The notes under the pieces: generated by a model
The model's input: only the letters and a program-made list of their open reading frames with translations
Database searches by the model: none
Told to the model about the DNA's origin: nothing
Position numbers and translations under genes: made by a program
In this document: positions 16,346 to 20,271 of the stretch, in pieces
Layout of the letters: every line of letters starts with the position of its first letter
Position numbering within the stretch: position 1 is the first letter of the stretch
From: Clostridia bacterium
Lineage (GTDB): Bacteria > Bacillota_A > Clostridia > Oscillospirales > CAG-272
Direction: 5' to 3'
Assembly: GCA_017453335.1 (NCBI GenBank)
Contig: JAFTKI010000067.1
Coordinates: 1 to 20,271, forward strand
DNA length: 20,271 nucleotides

Positions 16346-18307
16346 TTACTCATAAATAACGGTAATATCCGATGGCAAAGCGCAAGTTTCCATGCCGCCA
16401 ATCGATTCCCAAGCCGCTTTTTCTCCGGCATAGTAAACGGTAGTCAAGGAGTCACACCCCTTGAACGCATTAGAGCCAAAAAACGTTACGTTGCGCGGAA
16501 TTGAAGCAACGGAAAGAGCGGAACAGTTGAGAAACAGGTTGGCTTCGATTGTAGTGAGGCTGCCCGGAAGCACGATCTGTGCCAAGGCCTTGCACGACCT
16601 GAACGCACCGTTGCCGATCGTTGTAACGCCGTTCGGGATCAGAATACTTGCAAGCGCCGTACAATCAGCGAACGCAAATGTTCCGATACTGATAACACTG
16701 TTGGGAAGCTCGATGCAAGAAAGCGAGCTACACCCTAAAAAGGCATAATTCTCAATCCTTGTCACGCCGTTTGGCAAAGTGACGGATACAAGATTACTGC
16801 ACTGCGAAAACAGCCCTCGGCTCACGCAGGTAATTCCTTCGGGAAGCGTAACCGCACTCAAACTGCTACATCCCGAAAACGCGGACTCCCCGATCGTTTC
16901 AATTCGGCTCGGAAGTGTTACCGTTTTCAGTTGTCTGCATTCCAGAAACGCATCGTTTCCGATTGCAGTGATTTCGTTCGGGAAAGTAATCCCCAACAAA
17001 TTTCCGCAATTTGCGAATACAGAATCGGCAATTCCGCGTGTATCCTCATGCAAAATAACGGTTCCTGCTATCTGTCGATCACAGGTGATCACCCAGCCAT
17101 CCAAATAGGACACCCCATAGGAATCGGGTTGGATCAGATTCGTGCAATCCTGAAAAGCCCCTTCCCCAATCTCCTTGATGCTGCTTGGCAGATTGACACT
17201 TGTAAGATTTGCGCATTTTCTGAATGCCGCAACTCCAATGCAAGCGATACCCTCCGGAAGAATCACACGGGTAATCGACGCTATGTTCATAAACGCCCTT
17301 TCCCCGATTTTCAGCACGGGCAAGCCTTGATGCACAGCAGGAACAGCAACCACGTCCCCCGTACACGTTCCAAGTCCCGAAACGATGTAAAAGGAATTGG
17401 TCTCATCGAGCGTATAGGCAAGTTCCTCGGTCGATAACGTCGCGTTACACACAGAGCATATCCCATCAACGTACTGATGTCCCGTTGCGGCGATCTCTTG
17501 TGTCAAGGTGGACAAGCAACCGAGGCAGGTTTTGGTTTCCACACCCTTACTTTCACATTTTGCAGGAGTCGTAACAACCCATTCGCCGTAGCGATGTCCC
17601 AAAGCGGCGGTCTCACGCGTCAAAAACGCTTGACAATCAACACAGGTCTTTGTTTCAACACCTTTCGTTTCACAATCCGCAGGGGACGTGACCCCCCATT
17701 CCCCGTAACTGTGACCGTTCGCGGGGATTTCCCGTGTCAAGCTTTCCTGACAAATCGAACAGGTCTTGATCTCCAAACCGTTTGCATCGCAAGTCACGGG
17801 AAGTGTGACAGCCCAAGCTCCGAAGCTGTGGCCCAATGCGGGAATCTCTTCAGTCAAGCTCTCTTGACAAACCGAGCAGGTCTTTTTCAGTTCTCCATTT
17901 GTCGTGCATCCTGGGGAGGTAGTCTCCACACCCGCGCCATAGCGATGTCCCGCAGCAATGATCTCGAACTGCGCCAACAACACCTTTTGACACACAGCAC
18001 AATGCTTGCCCTCTGTCCGTCCGTTTTCGGTACAAGTGACCGCCACAAAAGGATCTACCACTTCAATATGACCGTTCGCACAAGGATCGGGCTTGTCATT
18101 TTCAGCGTCCGATTCCCCGTTGCTTTGATTTTCACTGTCATTTGTCCCGGGATTCGCATTCCCTGCGCCATTGTCATTTTGATTCTCATTTATAGTCGGC
18201 TGTTCCGTAGATCCGTCACCACACGCTGCAAAAGAAAACACCATCGCCAGCACCAACAGACACGGAAAAATTCGTTTTATCCAAAGCTCTTTCACAAAAT
18301 TATACAT
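16346..18307 (-). CDS. BspA-like LRR lipoprotein with tandem Cys-x-x-Cys repeats
   Basis: 653 aa. Lipoprotein signal with lipobox FAAC (Cys29), then a low-complexity Asn/Asp/Ser/Glu linker (30-75), five ~40-aa cysteine repeats (75-277), a partial CSVC unit, and about a dozen ~23-aa LRR_5/BspA-type repeats (330-625; pattern xxIGxxAFxxCxxLxxVxLPxxV). BspA-type proteins are surface-exposed and bind host or cell-surface ligands; the Cys repeats look like small zinc ribbons or disulphide-linked modules. The protein is therefore probably an outer-face adhesin or matrix protein. The ATG at 18307 has GAAGG directly abutting it, an unusually short spacing, behind a strong promoter. It is the first gene of a unit with GH32 (45 bases downstream) and MBL. 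An alternative start is the GTG at 18295. Confidence 0.9.
   Translation of the reverse strand: MYNFVKELWIKRIFPCLLVLAMVFSFAACGDGSTEQPTINENQNDNGAGNANPGTNDSENQSNGESDAENDKPDPCANGHIEVVDPFVAVTCTENGRTEGKHCAVCQKVLLAQFEIIAAGHRYGAGVETTSPGCTTNGELKKTCSVCQESLTEEIPALGHSFGAWAVTLPVTCDANGLEIKTCSICQESLTREIPANGHSYGEWGVTSPADCETKGVETKTCVDCQAFLTRETAALGHRYGEWVVTTPAKCESKGVETKTCLGCLSTLTQEIAATGHQYVDGICSVCNATLSTEELAYTLDETNSFYIVSGLGTCTGDVVAVPAVHQGLPVLKIGERAFMNIASITRVILPEGIACIGVAAFRKCANLTSVNLPSSIKEIGEGAFQDCTNLIQPDSYGVSYLDGWVITCDRQIAGTVILHEDTRGIADSVFANCGNLLGITFPNEITAIGNDAFLECRQLKTVTLPSRIETIGESAFSGCSSLSAVTLPEGITCVSRGLFSQCSNLVSVTLPNGVTRIENYAFLGCSSLSCIELPNSVISIGTFAFADCTALASILIPNGVTTIGNGAFRSCKALAQIVLPGSLTTIEANLFLNCSALSVASIPRNVTFFGSNAFKGCDSLTTVYYAGEKAAWESIGGMETCALPSDITVIYE
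16435..17320 (-). repeat. LRR_5/BspA-type repeat region
   Basis: Encodes about twelve degenerate ~23-residue repeats (roughly 69 bp each) with recurrent IG-x-x-AF-x-x-C, L-x-x-V-x-LP and G-x-T-x-I elements. One stretch (about residues 390-425, QPDSYGVSYLDGWVITCD...) departs from the repeat and resembles the non-LRR insert common in this family. Expected fold: a right-handed solenoid. Confidence 0.85.
17477..17950 (-). repeat. Tandem ~40-aa Cys-x-x-Cys repeats
   Basis: Four full units after a more divergent first one. Each is roughly GHxYGxWxVTxPAxC...KGxExKTCxxCxxxLTxEIPA, about 117-120 bp at DNA level. Each carries an isolated Cys plus a CxxC pair and a conserved GH at the junction, giving C/H sets suited to binding one metal per unit. 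A final CSVC half-unit closes the array. Neighbouring copies are similar enough to suggest recent duplication. Confidence 0.85.
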
Positions 18308-18326
18308 CCTTCATCATGATGCTTTC

Positions 18327-18355
18327 ATTATACCCCGTTTGTCGAAAAAAGTCAA
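18327..18355 (-). promoter_or_regulatory. Strong promoter of the LRR lipoprotein-GH32-MBL unit
   Basis: Minus strand: TTGACT (18350-18355), 17-bp spacer, TATAAT (18327-18332). Predicted start is near 18320, which leaves only about 13 nt before the lipoprotein ATG. No other promoter is evident down to 13.6 kb. Confidence 0.87.
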
Positions 18356-18409
18356 TACTTGATCTCGCTGGCAACGGCAATTTGCTGTCATATTTACATG
18401 ATCAAGTAT
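18355..18409. promoter_or_regulatory. 10-bp inverted repeat in the divergent promoter region
   Basis: ATACTTGATC (18355-18364) and GATCAAGTAT (18400-18409) are exact inverted copies 35 bp apart. The first arm abuts the -35 box of the lipoprotein promoter; the second lies upstream of the divergent promoter at 18468. This layout suits an operator for a dimeric or looping regulator, which is inference. Apart from this and the two promoters, the 220-bp intergenic region shows no gene. Confidence 0.6.
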
Positions 18410-18467
18410 CTACAGCCCTTGTTTTCTACGTTTTACCGTTCAGAATCTGCATCTGACCAAAAGTCCC

Positions 18468-18496
18468 TTGAAAGCAAAAAGCAACCATGCTATGCT
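18468..18496 (+). promoter_or_regulatory. Promoter of the small membrane-protein gene
   Basis: TTGAAA (18468-18473), 17-bp spacer, TATGCT (18491-18496) preceded by TGC (extended -10). Leader of about 25 nt with GGGAGGA at 18518-18524. Confidence 0.65.
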
Positions 18497-18528
18497 ATTC
18501 ACATACAACGTTTTATCGGGAGGAAAAA

Positions 18529-19107
18529 ATGAAAAACAAAAAAATTCAAATGTCAGACATCTTAATATACGGTATTTTCACTTGCGGCGCAAATTTTTTG
18601 GTCGCGGGTTTGGTATCGCTCCTCTTACAATGGTTTATAATGCCGCTCAAACCAAGCGCGCTTGTCATCCATTCGTTGCTCTTCGCAGGCACGTTTATTG
18701 GGATCATGGCGTTATTCTACCGTCTATACAGAGAAAAAATTCATGGATTCTATCAACCAAATCAAAACAATAAATTTTTACCGAAAACCGTTCTTGCTTT
18801 GGTGTTACCCGGAGAGATTTTGCGTTTCCTGTTATGTCTGATTTCGATTGGCTCGGGAACATCAACAGGAACGATGAGCGTTATCCCAACGGTTCTGTTT
18901 GAACAAATATATCTGTTGAGATGGACTGACCGATATGCGATTGTGCGTGGCGGCGGATCGGTGATAGCACTTGACGTTGTGGCGTACATCGCTTGTTATC
19001 TGATCTATTTCGCCGTATATTTTGGCGCATTGACCGCAATCCTTTGGTTTGTTTGGAACAGCAGAAAGAAGGGGCGCAAAGCGCTTGGAATAGAGGATTC
19101 AAACTAA
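18529..19107 (+). CDS. Small multi-pass membrane protein, function unknown
   Basis: 192 aa. Hydrophobic segments at about 12-38, 43-63, 86-108 and 143-175 give about four membrane spans; the C-terminus ends in a Lys/Arg-rich cytoplasmic stretch (SRKKGRKALGIED). No catalytic or transport motif is recognised. I chose the ATG at 18529, five bases after the strong GGGAGG; the frame extends upstream to 18487 without a ribosome binding site. It is divergent from the LRR lipoprotein unit, with an inverted repeat between them, and convergent with the PHP gene through a shared terminator. It is monocistronic. Co-regulation with the lipoprotein operon is possible but unproven. Confidence 0.82.
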   Translation: MKNKKIQMSDILIYGIFTCGANFLVAGLVSLLLQWFIMPLKPSALVIHSLLFAGTFIGIMALFYRLYREKIHGFYQPNQNNKFLPKTVLALVLPGEILRFLLCLISIGSGTSTGTMSVIPTVLFEQIYLLRWTDRYAIVRGGGSVIALDVVAYIACYLIYFAVYFGALTAILWFVWNSRKKGRKALGIEDSN

Positions 19108-19112
19108 AAAAT

Positions 19113-19161
19113 AAAAAGCTTCGGCAGAAACCACAACGTGTAGTCTCCGCCGAAACTTTTT
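19113..19161. terminator. Bidirectional terminator between convergent genes
   Basis: Nested inverted repeat: AAAAAG/CTTTTT (19113-19118 with 19156-19161) outside TTCGGC/GCCGAA (19120-19125 with 19149-19154). Both strands end in T-runs after the stem, so it serves the membrane-protein gene (+) and the PHP gene (-). Confidence 0.82.
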
Positions 19162-19182
19162 ATGCCTCTGTTCAATAGATTC

Positions 19183-19878
19183 TTACGCTTCAAGCAAAGG
19201 ATTGGAGAAAGAAAAGATCTCACCTTCTCCATTTTTGATACGCGTCACAAAGTCCTGTTCGTTCAGGATCGGCGTTTCAAATTGCATCCCCGCAAGCCTT
19301 TTTTGCTCTGCCCCCCAATGATTATCCGAGCCTGCAAACTTCAAAAGGCCGTAGCTTTCGACATAATGCACTGCCATCTCGTTCTCAAAATCGGTACGAC
19401 ATGCATTGATAATCTCCACTCCGTGTACCGAGCGCGGAAACAGACGGATATGATCAATGTATTTTGCCTCGCGGAAGGGATGTGCTTGAATCACCAAGGC
19501 ACCGTTTGCCATGAAGAATTCCAACTGCTCGCGCTTTTTCATCTCCATAATTTCGGGATGAGCTAAAAACCACATTTTATCCAAGCCATAGATCAAAAAG
19601 TCACTGCCCCCGTAGGTGGTCTCTGCCCCGAAAAAGACTTTCATCCCAATCTCCGCTCCGATCTTTAAAGCATCCTCATAATCGGAGAAAAAATACTGAA
19701 TGTTTTCCCCATAAGTCGGCAACCACCGTTTATCCTTCGGAGAATCAATAAAATGATTGGTAATAAAAACACCCGCATAGCCTATTTTTTTGTAGAACTC
19801 CAGGTTTTCGCGCACCGAAAAATGCCCGCAACGGCTAACAGGAAGTGTGTGAAGATGTGTTTCGTAAAGAAAAGACAT
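19183..19878 (-). CDS. PHP-domain phosphoesterase
   Basis: 231 aa. The polymerase-and-histidinol-phosphatase (PHP) fold is shown by its metal-binding motifs in order: THLHT (7-11, H8/H10), NHF (H42), GAE (84-86), QAHP (131-134, H133) and GSDNH (183-187, D185/H187). These form a three-metal site that hydrolyses phosphate mono- or diesters. Length and a single domain fit stand-alone PHP hydrolases, not DNA polymerase or HisK proper; the substrate is not predictable. AAGGAGAG lies seven bases before the ATG. The ribosome binding site starts only about five bases after the T-tract of the rRNA terminator, so there is no space for a conventional promoter between the two. Confidence 0.93.
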   Translation of the reverse strand: MSFLYETHLHTLPVSRCGHFSVRENLEFYKKIGYAGVFITNHFIDSPKDKRWLPTYGENIQYFFSDYEDALKIGAEIGMKVFFGAETTYGGSDFLIYGLDKMWFLAHPEIMEMKKREQLEFFMANGALVIQAHPFREAKYIDHIRLFPRSVHGVEIINACRTDFENEMAVHYVESYGLLKFAGSDNHWGAEQKRLAGMQFETPILNEQDFVTRIKNGEGEIFSFSNPLLEA

Positions 19879-19898
19879 ATTTTTTCTCTCCTTTTTAT

Positions 19899-19926
19899 AA
19901 AAAAAACACGAACCGATCGGTTCGCG
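19899..19926 (-). terminator. Intrinsic terminator of the rRNA operon
   Basis: Minus strand: CGAACC-GATC-GGTTCG (19909-19924) then GTG and eight Ts (19899-19906). A canonical intrinsic terminator about 90 bases after the 23S 3' end. Confidence 0.9.
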
Positions 19927-20012
19927 TCTTGGTCCTAGGATTTACATCCATAGAAAATCGAATAAAAGAAGTTGTGAGTTAAGCGAAACTCATAAATTGT
20001 TGTTTGAACTGT
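19927..20012 (-). other. Spacer after 23S rRNA without a 5S gene
   Basis: About 85 bases. They hold a small hairpin TGAGTT/AACTCA (19975-19980 with 19987-19992) and another, TTGAACT/AGTTCAA (20004-20010 with 20016-20022), straddling the 23S end, likely rRNA-precursor processing structures. The space is too short for a ~117-nt 5S gene and no 5S motif is present. Confidence 0.7.
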
Positions 20013-20271
20013 TGAAGTTCAAGCCCTCGGTCTATTAGTATCGGTCAGCTGAACACATTACTGTGCTTACACCTCCGACCTATCAATCTCGTAGTCTACA
20101 AGTGACCTTACCTAATCAAGTTAGGAGGGATATCTCATCTTGAAGCCTGTTTCACGCTTAGATGCCTTCAGCGTTTATCATAACCGTACGCGGCTACCCA
20201 GCTATGCACTTGGCAGTACAACTGGTGCACCGGAGGTACGTCCGACCCGGTCCTCTCGTACTAAGGTCAGC
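20013..20271 (-). rRNA. 23S ribosomal RNA, 3' end (partial)
   Basis: Reverse-strand sequence matches the conserved 3' domain of bacterial 23S rRNA. Clear landmarks include GCTGACCTTAGTACGAGAGG at the window edge (sarcin-ricin loop neighbourhood) and GACCGATACTAATAGACCGA near the 3' end. The gene runs off the right edge, so only about 260 of roughly 2900 bases are here. The exact 3' terminus is estimated to within about 10 bases by similarity to E. coli and Bacillus ends. Confidence 0.97.

Noticed and set aside
17477..17950. Possible CRISPR array from regularly spaced similar units
   Set aside because: The repeats are contiguous, about 120 bp long, in frame and protein-coding, with no short palindromic repeat or unique spacers.

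Overview
The window looks like a chromosomal segment of an anaerobic Clostridia-class Firmicute, probably an uncultured gut or rumen lineage. This rests on SigA-type sigma-70 promoters with 17-bp spacers, AAGGAG-like ribosome binding sites, the dgt-dnaG-rpoD gene order, CCA-encoding tRNA genes, and surface lipoproteins with BspA-type leucine-rich repeats. The taxon call is inference; a 16S rRNA or marker-gene search would settle it.

Layout. At the left edge is a three-gene tRNA operon (Gly-Arg-His, minus strand) behind a perfect consensus promoter. It is divergent from a membrane-anchored protein of unknown function (474-1433, +). Next is a visibly A+T-richer XRE-family regulator (1615-2658, +) with its own extended -10 promoter, lying between two strong hairpin terminators. 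From about 2.8 kb to 18.3 kb every gene is on the minus strand: a WecA/TagO-type polyprenyl-phosphate sugar-1-phosphate transferase, a very large (1008 aa) substrate-binding-like lipoprotein, the replication/transcription operon dgt-dnaG-rpoD with a 4-bp dnaG/rpoD overlap, the pair hflX-yigZ, and zinc-type rpmE with its own promoter, structured leader and terminator.

The most accessory-looking block is 13.6-18.3 kb. It is an apparent three-gene transcription unit starting from one strong promoter at 18.35 kb: a lipoprotein with five Cys-x-x-Cys repeats and BspA-type LRRs, then a short GH32 beta-fructosidase-like enzyme, then a ComEC-like metallo-beta-lactamase-fold protein. Divergent from it is a small multi-pass membrane protein of unknown function. 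A bidirectional terminator separates that gene from a convergent PHP-domain phosphoesterase gene. The right edge is the 3' end of a 23S rRNA gene on the minus strand, with a canonical terminator but no 5S gene behind it in this window.

What works together: dgt, dnaG and rpoD form a housekeeping macromolecular-synthesis unit. rpmE, hflX and yigZ are ribosome-associated. The transferase starts a cell-envelope glycopolymer. The BspA-like/GH32/MBL trio is the only cluster whose joint role is not explained by known pathways. No CRISPR array, insertion sequence, phage gene or recognised riboswitch is visible.
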